Part shown: positions 27,766-36,945 of the stretch, piece by piece | How the letters are laid out: each line of letters starts with the position of its first letter | Numbering within the stretch: position 1 is the stretch's first letter | NCBI RefSeq assembly: GCF_005403045.1 | Contig: NZ_BJCL01000002.1 | Location: forward strand, 590,940-654,939 | Length of the DNA stretch: 64,000 nt | Direction of reading: 5' to 3' | DNA from: Pseudaquabacterium pictum | GTDB lineage: Bacteria; Pseudomonadota; Gammaproteobacteria; Burkholderiales; Burkholderiaceae_C | Translations under genes and position numbers: made by a program | Notes under the pieces: generated by a model | What the model was told of the DNA's origin: nothing | What the model saw: the letters and a program-made list of their open reading frames with translations, nothing else | Databases searched by the model: none

Positions 27766-29136
27766 TCAGTGCAGGCCCAGCAAGCGGGCGACATCGTTGA
27801 AGAGGGCCACCGACATCATCATCAGCAGCACGGCGACGCCGCCGCGCTGCAGGCGCGCCAGCCAGGTCTCGGACACGGGGCGCCCGGTCAGGGCCTCGAA
27901 AATGTAATACATGAGGTGGCCACCATCGAGCATGGGCAGGGGCAGCAGGTTCAGCACCCCCAGGCTGACGCTGACCAGGGCCAGGAAGCCCAGGTAGTAG
28001 GCCAGGCCCTGCTGCACCGACTGGCCGGCCACGTCGGCAATCGTCAGCGGGCCGCTCAGGTTCTTCAGCGAGGCCTCGCCGATCAGCATGCGGCCGATCA
28101 TGCGCAGCGTGAGTGCCGAGACCTCCCAGGTGCGCTGGGCTCCCTGCACCAGGCCGTCGATCGGGCCCAGCTGCACGGTGACCAGCGCGGCCGGTGCGCC
28201 GATGAAGGCATCCACCCGCCCCAGCGTGCGCTCGCCATCGCGCACCGCACGCGGCGTGATGTCCAGCGTGCTGACCTGGCCGCCGCGCTCGATCTGCCAG
28301 ACCATGGGCCGGCCTTCGCTGCCCTGCACCGCGGCGCGGATGCGCTCGCGCAGCGACTGGGCGTCGGCCACTGCCGCACCGTCCACACGCAGCACCCGGT
28401 CGCCCTGGCGCAGCCCGGCGGCGGCGGCCGGGCCACCGGCCTTGACCTCGCCCATCACCGGCTCGCTGTAGGCGCCGCCCAGGCCCACCCGCTTGACCAG
28501 GTCGGCATCCATCTCCTGCGCGCCCAGTTCGTCCAGACCCAGGCGCACCTGGCGGGCGCCGCGGCCGGCGGCGTCGCTGACCTGCAGCTGCAGCGGCTGG
28601 CCGATCATCAGCGCCTGGGTGACATGCCAGCGCAGATCGTTCAGCGAGCGCACATCCTCCCACTCGCCGTCGGCGTTCTGGCGCGCCTGCACCCAGTCGC
28701 CGGCGCGCAGGCCGGCGCGTTCGGCAATGCTGCCGGCCACCGGCGCACCGAGCACCGCCTTGGGCTCCTCGACGCCGATCCAGTGCGAGCTGGCATACAG
28801 CAGCACCGCCAGCACCAGGTTGGCCAGCGGGCCGGCCAGCACGATGGCCGCGCGCTGCTTCAGCGGCTTGCGGTTGAAGGCCATGTGCTGCTCATGCGGC
28901 GCCACCGGGCCTTCGCGTTCATCGAGCATGCGCACATAGCCGCCCAGCGGCAGCGCCGACAGCACGAACTCGGTGTGGTTGGGCGAGGTCTGCCGCCGCC
29001 ACAGCACCTGGCCGAAACCGACCGAAAAGCGCAGCACCTTGACGCCGCAGGCCACGGCCACCCGGTAGTGGCCGTACTCGTGCACGACGATCAGCACGCC
29101 CAGGGTCAGCAGGAAGGCCAGCACGGTGGTGATCAT
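27766..29136 (-). CDS. rseP: Site-2 zinc metalloprotease RseP
   Basis: A 456-aa inner-membrane protease that cuts anti-sigma factor RseA and cleans up signal peptides. The zinc motif HEYGH (His19-Glu20-His23) is in the first membrane helix and the third ligand motif LPMLDGGHL near the C-terminus. Two PDZ domains (about 125-300) lie between. The start overlaps the dxr stop by 4 bases (ATGA). Placement between dxr and bamA is conserved in proteobacteria. Confidence 0.97.
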   Translation of the reverse strand: MITTVLAFLLTLGVLIVVHEYGHYRVAVACGVKVLRFSVGFGQVLWRRQTSPNHTEFVLSALPLGGYVRMLDEREGPVAPHEQHMAFNRKPLKQRAAIVLAGPLANLVLAVLLYASSHWIGVEEPKAVLGAPVAGSIAERAGLRAGDWVQARQNADGEWEDVRSLNDLRWHVTQALMIGQPLQLQVSDAAGRGARQVRLGLDELGAQEMDADLVKRVGLGGAYSEPVMGEVKAGGPAAAAGLRQGDRVLRVDGAAVADAQSLRERIRAAVQGSEGRPMVWQIERGGQVSTLDITPRAVRDGERTLGRVDAFIGAPAALVTVQLGPIDGLVQGAQRTWEVSALTLRMIGRMLIGEASLKNLSGPLTIADVAGQSVQQGLAYYLGFLALVSVSLGVLNLLPLPMLDGGHLMYYIFEALTGRPVSETWLARLQRGGVAVLLMMMSVALFNDVARLLGLH

Positions 29137-30317
29137 CGGGTCAGCTCCTCGGCGTGGGCCTGGGCATGGCGGCGGGCGCGCTGGTCAAGGGCCAGCAGGT
29201 CGTCCAGCGAAGCGGCATCGGCCGGCGTGGGCAGCAGGCCGGCCACGGCCTCGGCATTGATGCGGTGGATGTCGGTGAAGCGCACCCGGCCGGCCAGAAA
29301 GGCAGCCACCGCCACTTCGTTGGCTGCATTGAGCACCGTGGTGCTGCCCTCGGGCGCGGCCAGCGCGTCGTAGGCCAGGCCCAGGCCGGGGAAGCGCCCA
29401 TGGTCGGCCGGCTCGAAGGTCAGCGGCTTGCACGTCAGGAAGTCCAGCGCGTCGGCGCCCGAGGCGGCGCGGCCCGGCCATTCCAGGCCGACGCTGATCG
29501 GCACCTTCATGTCGGGCGTGCCGAGCTGGGCCAGCACGCTGTTGTCGCGGCAGACCACCATCGAATGGATGATGCTCTGTGGGTGCAGCACCACCCGCAC
29601 CTGGGCGGGCGCCAGGTCGAACAGCCAGCGCGCTTCGATCACCTCGAGCGCCTTGTTCATCATCGTGGCCGAATCCACCGAGATCTTGCGGCCCATCACC
29701 CAGTTGGGATGGGCGCAGGCCTCATCCGGCGTGACGGTGTGCAGCGTGGCCGGGTCGCGGGTGCGGAACGGCCCGCCGGAGGCGGTGAGCACGATGTGGT
29801 CGATGCGGTCAGCCCAGGTGCCACGGTCTTCGGGCAGGCACTGGAAGATGGCGGAGTGCTCGCTGTCGATGGGCAGCAGCAGCGCCCCGCCCTGCTGCAC
29901 CGCCTGCATGAACAGCCGGCCGCCGACGACCAGCGCCTCCTTGTTGGCCAGCATCAGCCGCTTGCCGGCGCGCGCTGCGGCCAGGCAGGCCGGCAGGCCG
30001 GCGGCGCCGACGATGGCCGCCATCACGCTGTCGACCTCGGGGTGGGCGGCCAGGTCGCACAGCGCCTGCGCACCGTGCAGCACCTCGGTGGCCACACCGG
30101 CGGCCTGCAACTGGGTGCGCAAGGCAGCGGCCTGGGCCGGCGTGCCCACGGCGGCAAAGCGCGGCCGCCACTGCAGGCACAGCGCGGCCAGCGCATCCAC
30201 CTTCTGGAAGGCGGTGAGGGCAAACACCTCGTAGCGGCCGGGATGCAGCGCGATCACGTCCAGCGTGCTGCCGCCCACCGAACCGGTGGCGCCGAGGATG
30301 CACACGCGTTGAACCAT
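29133..30317 (-). CDS. dxr: 1-deoxy-D-xylulose 5-phosphate reductoisomerase
   Basis: A 394-aa enzyme for the second step of the MEP isoprenoid pathway, NADPH-dependent. The nucleotide-binding motif [15 protein letters not shown] is at the N-terminus. [25 protein letters not shown] and TASGGPFR mark the substrate and metal site, and [27 protein letters not shown] is the flexible-loop signature. The chosen ATG is 11 bases after the cdsA stop; frames extending into cdsA are shadows. Its product line meets uppS in the same gene run and ispG at 57567-58844. Confidence 0.97.
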   Translation of the reverse strand: MVQRVCILGATGSVGGSTLDVIALHPGRYEVFALTAFQKVDALAALCLQWRPRFAAVGTPAQAAALRTQLQAAGVATEVLHGAQALCDLAAHPEVDSVMAAIVGAAGLPACLAAARAGKRLMLANKEALVVGGRLFMQAVQQGGALLLPIDSEHSAIFQCLPEDRGTWADRIDHIVLTASGGPFRTRDPATLHTVTPDEACAHPNWVMGRKISVDSATMMNKALEVIEARWLFDLAPAQVRVVLHPQSIIHSMVVCRDNSVLAQLGTPDMKVPISVGLEWPGRAASGADALDFLTCKPLTFEPADHGRFPGLGLAYDALAAPEGSTTVLNAANEVAVAAFLAGRVRFTDIHRINAEAVAGLLPTPADAASLDDLLALDQRARRHAQAHAEELTR

Positions 30318-30328
30318 CGAAGAAGCTT

Positions 30329-31180
30329 TCACCAGAGCGGTTTGAGACTGATCAGCGCCAGGGCGGCGGGCAGCACCGGCAGCAGCGCGTCGACCCGGTC
30401 GAGCACGCCGCCATGACCGGGCAGCAGCGCGCTGGAATCCTTGGCGCCGGCGGCACGCTTGACCAGCGATTCGAACAGATCGCCGACCACGCTCAACGCC
30501 GTCAACAGTAAAGCTGCCAGCAACAAGCCGCCCCAGCCGAGGGTCTGCTGCAGCAGCTTGAAGACGCTGGCCGAGCCCAGCTCGAACTGCGATTCCAGCG
30601 CGATCCAGGCCAGCGCCAGCAGCAGCACGCCGGCCACGCCGCCGTACACGCCCTCCCAGCTCTTGCCCGGGCTGATGGTGGGCGCCAGCTTGTTGCGACC
30701 GAAGGCACGGCCGCAGAAGTAGGCGGAAATGTCGGCCGCCCACACCACGCACAGCACCGACAGCAGGAAGTTGATGCCGATGGTGCGGGCCTGGGCCAGC
30801 GCCAGCCAGGCCAGCCACAGCAGGCCCAGGCCCAGCGCCCAGCGCAGCAGCGGCGGCCACTTGGGCCAGCCGGCCGGGCCGGCACGCAGCACCAGCGCGC
30901 CACCGACGATCCAGGCCAGCGTGCCGGCATTCCACAGCCCGCCGGCCTGGCCCATCGCCGGCAGCCGCAGCAGGCTGGCGCCGCACAGCACGGCCAGCAG
31001 CGCGCCGCTGGCCAGCGCCGGCACGGCCGTGGTGGCGCCGTTGAGCCGCGCCCATTCCCAGCCGGCGGCGCTGATCAGCACACCGGTGAACAGCGCGAAC
31101 GGCAGCGGGCTGCGCGCGAACAGCGCCGGCAGCAGCAGCGCCAGCAGCACCAGGGCGGTGATCACTCGCTGGCGGAGCAT
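30329..31180 (-). CDS. cdsA: Phosphatidate cytidylyltransferase (CDP-diglyceride synthase)
   Basis: A 283-aa polytopic membrane enzyme making CDP-diacylglycerol from phosphatidate and CTP. About eight hydrophobic helices are visible, and the family signature [20 protein letters not shown] followed by [13 protein letters not shown] lies near the C-terminus. It sits 6 bases after uppS and 11 before dxr, so it is within the same transcription unit. Confidence 0.97.
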   Translation of the reverse strand: MLRQRVITALVLLALLLPALFARSPLPFALFTGVLISAAGWEWARLNGATTAVPALASGALLAVLCGASLLRLPAMGQAGGLWNAGTLAWIVGGALVLRAGPAGWPKWPPLLRWALGLGLLWLAWLALAQARTIGINFLLSVLCVVWAADISAYFCGRAFGRNKLAPTISPGKSWEGVYGGVAGVLLLALAWIALESQFELGSASVFKLLQQTLGWGGLLLAALLLTALSVVGDLFESLVKRAAGAKDSSALLPGHGGVLDRVDALLPVLPAALALISLKPLW

Positions 31181-31186
31181 GCGGTT

Positions 31187-31915
31187 CTAGCCGGCAGGCA
31201 CGTCGGCATGGCCGGGCGAGACCGCGCCGAAGCGGCGTTCGCGCGCGGCATAGGCGGCCAGCGCCGCATCAAGCGCATGCACATCGAAGTCGGGCCACAG
31301 GCAATCGGTGAACACCAGCTCGGAATAGGCCACCTGCCAGAGCAGGAAGTTGCTGATGCGCACCTCGCCGCCGGTGCGGATGAACAGGTCGGGGTCGGGC
31401 GCGTGCTTCATTGCCATGTAGCCCGACAGCCGTGCCTCGGTGATCTCGTCGGGCTGCAGGCCGTCGGCCACCGCGTGGCGGCAGGCCTGCACCACATCCC
31501 AGCGGCCGCCGTAGTTGAAGGCCACGCTCAAGGTGATGCGGGTGTTGTGGCGGGTGGTTTCCTCGGCCTCGGCCCAGGCGGCACGCAGCCGGTCGGAGAC
31601 CGCATTGCGGTCGCCGACGATGACGATCTTGACGCCATCGCGCGCGAGCTTGCCCAGGTACTTGGTGACAGCCACCAGCACCAGACCCATCAGGCCGGAG
31701 ACTTCGTCCTCGGGCCGCTTCCAGTTCTCGGACGAGAAGGCGAAGACCGTCAGGTATTCGACACCGCGGTCGGCGCAGGCGTTGATCACCTTCACCAGCG
31801 CATCGACCCCCGCCTTGTGGCCGAAGAAGCGCGGCAGGTAGCGCTTCTTCGCCCACCGGCCGTTGCCGTCCATCACGATGGCCACGTGGCGTGGCACCGA
31901 CAGGTCTCTTTTCAT
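31187..31915 (-). CDS. uppS: Undecaprenyl diphosphate synthase (cis-prenyltransferase)
   Basis: A 242-aa enzyme that builds the C55 carrier lipid for peptidoglycan. Motifs: [16 protein letters not shown] with catalytic Asp16, GHKAGVDAL, the [11 protein letters not shown] signature, and the C-terminal [24 protein letters not shown] binding isopentenyl diphosphate. It is separated from frr by a REP-like hairpin cluster, which may mark the boundary between the ribosome-related and envelope sections. Confidence 0.98.
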   Translation of the reverse strand: MKRDLSVPRHVAIVMDGNGRWAKKRYLPRFFGHKAGVDALVKVINACADRGVEYLTVFAFSSENWKRPEDEVSGLMGLVLVAVTKYLGKLARDGVKIVIVGDRNAVSDRLRAAWAEAEETTRHNTRITLSVAFNYGGRWDVVQACRHAVADGLQPDEITEARLSGYMAMKHAPDPDLFIRTGGEVRISNFLLWQVAYSELVFTDCLWPDFDVHALDAALAAYAARERRFGAVSPGHADVPAG

Positions 31916-31934
31916 CGTGCCGAGGAACCACCAA

Positions 31935-32016
31935 GCAGAAGCCGCGGAACCGGCTTCGCCGGGCCGCTGGGTTCGCCCCCCCGGGGGGGAGCGCCGAAGG
32001 CGCTACGGGGGGGGAC
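31935..32016. repeat. GC-rich REP-like hairpin cluster between frr and uppS
   Basis: Three consecutive short inverted repeats: CCGGC-TTC-GCCGG, a C-run/G-run palindrome around 31976-31989, and AGCGCC-GAA-GGCGCT, ending two bases before the frr stop codon. The style (hairpins with TTCG-like loops plus C7/G7 runs) is that of dispersed intergenic repeats common in Burkholderiales. It could stabilise or end the frr transcript. Confidence 0.6.
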
Positions 32017-32018
32017 CA

Positions 32019-32579
32019 TCAGACCGCCATGATTTCCGCTTCCTTGGCGTGCACCAGCTTGTCGACCTCAGCCACGGTGCGGTCGGTGAGCTTCTGCACC
32101 TCGTCCTGCGCGCGGCGCTCGTCATCCTCGGTGACCGCCTTCTCCTTCAGCAGCTTCTTCAGGTGCTCGTTGGCCTCGCGGCGCAGGTTGCGCACGGCCA
32201 CCTTGGCGTCCTCGCCAGCATGGCGCACCACCTTGGTCAGGTCGCGGCGGCGCTCCTCGGTCAGCGCGGGCATGGGCACGCGGATCAGGTCGCCCTGGCT
32301 GGCCGGGTTCAGGCCCAGGTCGCTTTCGCGGATGGCCTTCTCGATCTTGGCGCCCAGGCCCTTTTCCCAGGGCTGGACGCTGATGGTGCGGGCATCGAGC
32401 AAGGAGACGTTGGCCACCTGGCTGATCGGCACCATCGAGCCGTAGTAGTCGACGCTGACCTGGTCCAGGATGCCGGGGTGGGCACGACCGGTGCGGATCT
32501 TCTGCAGGTCGTTCTTCAGCGCATCGATGGACTTGGCCATCTTGGTCTCGGCGGTCTTCTTGATGTCGGCGATGGTCAT
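32019..32579 (-). CDS. frr: Ribosome recycling factor
   Basis: A 186-aa RRF, which with EF-G splits post-termination ribosomes. The whole chain matches: [58 protein letters not shown] and [27 protein letters not shown]. Length is standard. It is 36 bases after pyrH. Confidence 0.98.
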   Translation of the reverse strand: MTIADIKKTAETKMAKSIDALKNDLQKIRTGRAHPGILDQVSVDYYGSMVPISQVANVSLLDARTISVQPWEKGLGAKIEKAIRESDLGLNPASQGDLIRVPMPALTEERRRDLTKVVRHAGEDAKVAVRNLRREANEHLKKLLKEKAVTEDDERRAQDEVQKLTDRTVAEVDKLVHAKEAEIMAV

Positions 32580-32615
32580 GGCGGGCTCAAGGTTTCAGGC
32601 AGAAATCACACGGGT

Positions 32616-33326
32616 TCAGACGTGCACCAGCGTGCCCTCGTCCTCGCCCAGGACCACGCGCTTGAGCGCGCCGGGCTTGAAGATCGAGAACACCTTGATC
32701 GGCAGGTTCTGGTCGCGGCACAGCGCGAAGGCGGTCGCGTCGAGCACCTGCAGGTTGCGGGCGATGGCCTCGTCGAAGGTGAGGCTGTGGTAGCGGGTGG
32801 CCGCCGGGTCTTTCTTGGGATCGGCGGTGTAGACGCCGTCGACCTTGGTGGCCTTCAGCATGATCTCGGCGCCGATCTCGGCGCCGCGCAGCGCGGCGGC
32901 GGTGTCGGTGGTGAAGAAGGGGTTGCCGGTGCCGGCAGCGAAGACCACCACCTTGCCCTCTTCCAGGTACTGCAGCGCCTTGGGGCGCACATAGCTCTCG
33001 ACCACCTGTTCGATCGCGATGGCCGACATCACCCGGGCAGTGAGGCCTTCGCGCTGCATGGTGTCGGCCAGGGCCAGGGCGTTCATCACCGTGGCCAGCA
33101 TGCCCATGTAGTCGGCGGTGGCGCGGTCCATGCCCACCGAGCCGCCGGCCACACCGCGGAAGATGTTGCCGCCGCCGATCACCACCGCCACTTCCACGCC
33201 CAGCGCCGTCACCTCCTGCACCTCGCGCACCATGCGCACGATGGTGGCGCGGTTGATGCCGTAGGCATCGTCGCCCATCAGGGCTTCGCCCGACAGCTTG
33301 AGAAGAATGCGCTTGTAAGCGGGCAT
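32616..33326 (-). CDS. pyrH: Uridylate kinase
   Basis: A 236-aa amino-acid-kinase-family UMP kinase making UDP. Motifs KLSGEALMG (phosphate binding), [11 protein letters not shown], the UMP-binding [31 protein letters not shown] and [13 protein letters not shown] are all present. The order rpsB-tsf-pyrH-frr is conserved in bacteria. A 146-base gap separates it from tsf. Confidence 0.98.
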   Translation of the reverse strand: MPAYKRILLKLSGEALMGDDAYGINRATIVRMVREVQEVTALGVEVAVVIGGGNIFRGVAGGSVGMDRATADYMGMLATVMNALALADTMQREGLTARVMSAIAIEQVVESYVRPKALQYLEEGKVVVFAAGTGNPFFTTDTAAALRGAEIGAEIMLKATKVDGVYTADPKKDPAATRYHSLTFDEAIARNLQVLDATAFALCRDQNLPIKVFSIFKPGALKRVVLGEDEGTLVHV

Positions 33327-33443
33327 GCGGGCGGCTCCTGGATCGCGGTGGACGAGTTTAAGGGCGCCACGCGGGTTGGCCGCGGGAGCCCGTCAGGGTC
33401 TGAGGTTGGCGCCGGCGGCGATCGGCCGGCCGGCGCGCAACCG

Positions 33444-33463
33444 GGCTGCCCCGCAGGGCAGCC
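33444..33463. other. Hairpin downstream of tsf
   Basis: A perfect 8-bp stem GGCTGCCC/GGGCAGCC with a 4-nt loop, ten bases after the tsf stop codon (reading on the reverse strand). No U-run follows, so it is a weak terminator at best and may be an mRNA-stabilising or attenuating hairpin between tsf and pyrH. Confidence 0.4.
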
Positions 33464-33472
33464 GGCGGGCGC

Positions 33473-34381
33473 TCAGGCGCCCTTGGCAGCGGCCACCTGG
33501 GCGGCCACTTCGGCGGCGAAGTCGTCCACCTTCTTCTCAATGCCTTCACCCACGATGTACAGCGTGAAGCCGTTGACCTGGGTGCCGGTGGCCTTCAGGT
33601 AGGCGGCCACGGTCTGCTTGCCGTCGGCGGCCTTCACGAAGACCTGGTCGAGCAGAGAGACTTCCTTCAGGAACTTCTGCACCGAGCCTTCGACCATCTT
33701 GGCGACGATGTCGGCCGGCTTGCCGCTCTCGGCAGCCTTCTCGGCAGCGATGCGGCGCTCCTTCTCGACCAGCTCGGCCGGCACGGCGGCCGACGACAGC
33801 GCGGCCGGCTTCATCGCGGCCACGTGCATGGCCACGTCCTTGGCGGCCACGGCCTGGGCATCGCTGCCGGCGGCGTACTCGACCACCACGCCGATGCGGG
33901 TGCCATGCAGGTAGTGGGCCAGCGCGTTGCCACCGCCGAAGCGCTGGAAGCGGCGGATGGCCATGTTCTCGCCGATCTTGCCGATCAGGCCCTTGCGGAC
34001 GTCTTCCACCGTCGGGCCGAAGCCGTCCTGGCTGTGGGCCAGGGCCGACAGCGCGGCCACGTCGGCCGGGTCGTGCTGGGCCACCAGCTCGGCGCAGGCC
34101 TTGACGAAGCCGAGGAAGGAATCGTTCTTCGAGACGAAGTCGGTTTCGCAGTTGACTTCGATCATCGCACCGGCACCCAGGGCCGAGGCGTAGGCGATCA
34201 CGCCTTCGGCGGTGATGCGGGCGGCGGCCTTGCCGGCCTTGTTGCCCAGCTTGACGCGCAGGATCTCCTCGGCGCGCGCCATGTCGCCCTCGGCCTCGGT
34301 CAGGGCCTTCTTGCACTCCATCATCGGGGCGTCGGTCTTGGCGCGGAGTTCGCCCACCATGCCTGCGGTAATTGCTGCCAT
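33473..34381 (-). CDS. tsf: Translation elongation factor Ts
   Basis: A 302-aa nucleotide exchange factor for EF-Tu. The N-terminal UBA-like signature [31 protein letters not shown] is followed by the core ISAEG-type segment [12 protein letters not shown] and [14 protein letters not shown]. Length is slightly above the E. coli protein. A strong hairpin-plus-U-run lies between it and rpsB and probably lowers its expression relative to S2. Confidence 0.98.
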   Translation of the reverse strand: MAAITAGMVGELRAKTDAPMMECKKALTEAEGDMARAEEILRVKLGNKAGKAAARITAEGVIAYASALGAGAMIEVNCETDFVSKNDSFLGFVKACAELVAQHDPADVAALSALAHSQDGFGPTVEDVRKGLIGKIGENMAIRRFQRFGGGNALAHYLHGTRIGVVVEYAAGSDAQAVAAKDVAMHVAAMKPAALSSAAVPAELVEKERRIAAEKAAESGKPADIVAKMVEGSVQKFLKEVSLLDQVFVKAADGKQTVAAYLKATGTQVNGFTLYIVGEGIEKKVDDFAAEVAAQVAAAKGA

Positions 34382-34442
34382 TTCAATCTCCTTGCATGCG
34401 GGTGCACGGCTGGCACCCGGTTGGATCAGATCAAGGCGCGTG

Positions 34443-34464
34443 AAAAAGGGGCTGTACAGCCCCT
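34443..34464 (-). terminator. Terminator/attenuator between rpsB and tsf
   Basis: On the reverse strand AGGGGCTG/CAGCCCCT forms a stem with a very short loop (TA), followed by TTTTT. It sits about 25 bases after the rpsB stop and 60 bases before tsf. A partial terminator at this junction is known in other proteobacteria. Confidence 0.85.
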
Positions 34465-34489
34465 GGTTCCAGGCCTGCCGGCGAGAGGA

Positions 34490-35233
34490 TCAGGCCTCTT
34501 CGCTCACTTCGACGAATTCATCGCCACCGGCCACGGCCGCCACCACGTCGTTCACCGCGTTGGCCTTGCCTTCCAGCACGGCGTCGGCCACGGCCTTGGC
34601 GTACAGCGCCACGGCCTTGGCCGAGTCGTCGTTGCCGGGGATGACGTAGTCGATGCCCTCGGGCGAGTGGTTGGTGTCGACCACGCCGATCACCGGGATG
34701 CCCAGCTTCTTGGCCTCGGCCACGGCGATCTTGTGGTAGCCGACATCGATGACGAACAGGGCGTCGGGCAGGGCGCTCATGTCCTGGATGCCGCCGATGT
34801 CCTTCTCGAGCTTGGCGATCTCGCGGTCGAACATCAGCGCTTCCTTCTTGGTCAGCGACTCCATGCCGCCTTCCTTGGTGGCCTGCATGTCCTTCAGCTT
34901 CTTCAGCGAGCCCTTGACCGTCTTGAAGTTGGTCAGCATGCCGCCGAGCCAGCGCTGGTCGACGAAGGGCTGGCCGGCGCGGTTGGCTTCCATCGCCACC
35001 ACTTCACGGGCCTGGCGCTTGGTGCCCACCATCAGGATCGTGCCGCGCTTGCCGCTGAGCTGGCGCACGAACTTCATCGCCTCCTCGAACTTGGGCAGCG
35101 TCTTCTCGAGGTTGATGATGTGGATCTTGTTGCGATGGCCGTAGATGAAGGGGGCCATCTTGGGGTTCCAGAAGCGGGTCTGGTGGCCAAAATGGACACC
35201 GGCTTCCAGCATTTCACGCATGGTCACGGACAT
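34490..35233 (-). CDS. rpsB: 30S ribosomal protein S2
   Basis: A 247-aa S2 starting [26 protein letters not shown]; frames extending upstream run into the leader. Diagnostic segments: [51 protein letters not shown] and [26 protein letters not shown]. First gene of the reverse-strand rpsB-tsf-pyrH-frr block. Confidence 0.98.
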   Translation of the reverse strand: MSVTMREMLEAGVHFGHQTRFWNPKMAPFIYGHRNKIHIINLEKTLPKFEEAMKFVRQLSGKRGTILMVGTKRQAREVVAMEANRAGQPFVDQRWLGGMLTNFKTVKGSLKKLKDMQATKEGGMESLTKKEALMFDREIAKLEKDIGGIQDMSALPDALFVIDVGYHKIAVAEAKKLGIPVIGVVDTNHSPEGIDYVIPGNDDSAKAVALYAKAVADAVLEGKANAVNDVVAAVAGGDEFVEVSEEA

Positions 35234-35431
35234 GAAGTCACTCCGAAGGTTGGGTCTAGAATCCGGCGCGAATCGACGCGGTTTGCAAGCCCCTGAGTGG
35301 GGGTGCAGCGGCCCTCTCCTGAGAGATCGGCCCTCTGCGCTGCGGCCCGCGGCGACACCTTTCGGCAGCCGGTTCGCTGATTTGTCTGCCCGGGCTGGCG
35401 TGCTGCATTGCAAGCCGGCATCCAGGTAAAC
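35234..35431 (-). promoter_or_regulatory. Long structured rpsB leader
   Basis: About 200 nt lie between the probable transcription start and the rpsB ATG. They contain a nested structure: outer GCAGCG/CGCTGC (about 35304-35341 as forward coordinates) enclosing CTCTC/GAGAG around 35314-35325. S2 operons are autoregulated through leader structures in other proteobacteria, so an S2-binding element is plausible, but no consensus match was established. Confidence 0.4.
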
Positions 35432-35437
35432 CCAAAG

Positions 35438-35446
35438 ATTATAGCA
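35438..35446 (-). promoter_or_regulatory. Extended -10 promoter for rpsB
   Basis: On the reverse strand TGCTATAAT combines a perfect -10 TATAAT (35443-35438) with the TGn extension. The -35 region is poor, as is usual for extended -10 promoters. It lies only 13 bases before the ATG of the divergent amidase. Confidence 0.65.
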
Positions 35447-35455
35447 TCCGGCGCC

Positions 35456-36865
35456 ATGGCCTCCGCACCCCACTCCACCGACCCAGCTGACCTGCCGCCG
35501 CGCGACCTCTGCGATGCCGTGCAGGCGGTGGCCGATGGCCGCAGCAGCGCCAGCGCGCTGCTGCAGGCCGCGCTGACCGCGGCCGACAGCCCGGCCAATG
35601 CCCGTGCCTACCTCCGCCGCTTCGATGCCCAGGCCCGGCTGGCAGCCACCGCGGTCGACGTGGCCCGTGCGGCCAACCTGCCGGTGCCGCCGCTGGCCGG
35701 GCTGGCGGTGTCGGTGAAAGACTTGTTCGACGTGGCCGGCTGGCCCACCACCGCCGCCTCGCGTTCGCTGTCGGCGGCGCTGCCGGCGCTGGCCGACTGC
35801 CCGGCGGTGGCCCGCCTGCGCGCCGCGGGTGCCGCGCTGACCGGCCACACCAACCTCAGCGAGTTCGCCTACTCCGGCGTGGGCATCAACCCGCACCACG
35901 GCACGCCGGTCAATCCGGTCACCGCCAGCATCAACCCGACGCCGCGGGTGCCTGGCGGCAGCACCTCGGGCGGCGCGGTCACCGTGGCCACCGGTGCAGC
36001 CTGGGCAGCGCTGGGGTCGGACACCGGTGGCTCGATCCGCATCCCGGCGGCGCTGCAGGGCCTGGTCGGCTTCAAGAACACCCAGCGGCTGACACCGCTG
36101 CAGGGCGCCATCCCGCTGTCGAGCACGCTGGACACCGCCTGCGCCATCACCCGCAGCGTGCGCGATGCAGTGCTGGTGCACGGCATCCTGGCCGCGCGCA
36201 CGCCGGCGCCGCTGCGCAAACCGGTGCATGCACTGCGCCTGGCGGTGCCGGGCACGCTGATGCTCGACGGCCTGGATGCCGATGTCGCGCGCGCCTTCGA
36301 CCGCACGCTGGATGTGCTGCGCGCCGGCGGCGCGCTGATCGAGGACCTGCCGCTCGGCGCCCTGGCCGACCTGGCCGGCCTGCAAGCCCAGGGCGGCTTC
36401 ACCGCCGCCGAGAGCTGGGCCTGGCACCGCAGCCGGCTGGCCGCGCAGGAGGCGGACTACGACCCCCGCGTGGCCCAGCGCATCCGCCGCGGCGAGGCGA
36501 TGAGCGCGGCCGACTACATCGACCTGCTGCACGCCCGCAGCCTGTGGATCGCCCGCGTGCAGGCCGAGCTGCAGGGCTTCGACGCGGTGCTGGCACCCAC
36601 GGTGCCGATGGTGGCGCCGGCCATCGCGCCGCTGCTGACGAATGACAGCCGCTTCTTCGCCATCAACGCGATGCTGCTGCGCAATGCGTCGGTGGTGAAC
36701 ATGCTGGACGGCTGCGCGCTGTCCATCCCCTGCCACCAGCCCGGGCAGATGCCGGTGGGCCTGATGGTCTGGGGCCCGGCCATGGCCGACGACATGGTGC
36801 TGGGCGTGGGCCTGACCATCGAAGCCGCCCTGGCCGCCGGCGAATCGCCCGCGCGCGAACGCTGA
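35456..36865 (+). CDS. Amidase-signature family hydrolase
   Basis: A 469-aa amidase from ATG 35456; an upstream in-frame start (35408) would lie across the rpsB promoter. The triad is complete: Lys88 in SVKDLF, cis-Ser169 in PGGSTSGG, and nucleophile Ser193 in [12 protein letters not shown]. Family members include glutamyl-tRNA amidotransferase subunit A relatives, allophanate hydrolases and general amidases; lack of a gatCB neighbourhood argues against GatA. It precedes the D-amino-acid dehydrogenase gene on the same strand, so it may release amino acids or ammonia from amides for catabolism. Confidence 0.9.
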   Translation: MASAPHSTDPADLPPRDLCDAVQAVADGRSSASALLQAALTAADSPANARAYLRRFDAQARLAATAVDVARAANLPVPPLAGLAVSVKDLFDVAGWPTTAASRSLSAALPALADCPAVARLRAAGAALTGHTNLSEFAYSGVGINPHHGTPVNPVTASINPTPRVPGGSTSGGAVTVATGAAWAALGSDTGGSIRIPAALQGLVGFKNTQRLTPLQGAIPLSSTLDTACAITRSVRDAVLVHGILAARTPAPLRKPVHALRLAVPGTLMLDGLDADVARAFDRTLDVLRAGGALIEDLPLGALADLAGLQAQGGFTAAESWAWHRSRLAAQEADYDPRVAQRIRRGEAMSAADYIDLLHARSLWIARVQAELQGFDAVLAPTVPMVAPAIAPLLTNDSRFFAINAMLLRNASVVNMLDGCALSIPCHQPGQMPVGLMVWGPAMADDMVLGVGLTIEAALAAGESPARER

Positions 36866-36877
36866 CATGAGGCCCCC

Positions 36878-36945
36878 ACGCTCGCTGTGCTCGCTGCCCC
36901 CCCAGGGGGCGCGTCACCGCCTTCGGGCGGCCGGGCGGCGCTGAC
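36878..36945. repeat. GC-rich REP-like hairpin cluster before dadA-like gene
   Basis: Contains a palindrome GCCCC/GGGGC (36896-36910) and a CCGCC-TTCG-GGCGG hairpin (36917-36930) with the stable TTCG tetraloop, preceded by CGCTCGCTGTGCTCGCTG. This composite is a very common Comamonadaceae/Burkholderiales intergenic repeat type. It ends at the base before the next ATG, so it forms the 5' untranslated region of the dehydrogenase message if the pair is cotranscribed. Confidence 0.7.

Noticed and set aside
25473..27800. 775-codon forward frame opposite bamA
   Set aside because: Shadow of the bamA reading frame; no membrane, signal or domain features and Gly/Asp/Val-rich low complexity.
29154..30416. 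Long forward frame opposite dxr and cdsA
   Set aside because: Composition is His/Gln/Gly-rich without motifs, and the opposite strand encodes two intact essential enzymes.
35290..35345. TPP-riboswitch-like words (GGGGTGC then CTGAGAG) upstream of the amidase
   Set aside because: The essential second half of the aptamer is missing, and the segment is better explained as part of the reverse-strand rpsB leader.
35456..36865. GatA subunit of glutamyl-tRNA amidotransferase
   Set aside because: No gatB or gatC beside it, and the gene sits with catabolic and transport genes; the signature alone is shared by all amidase-family enzymes.
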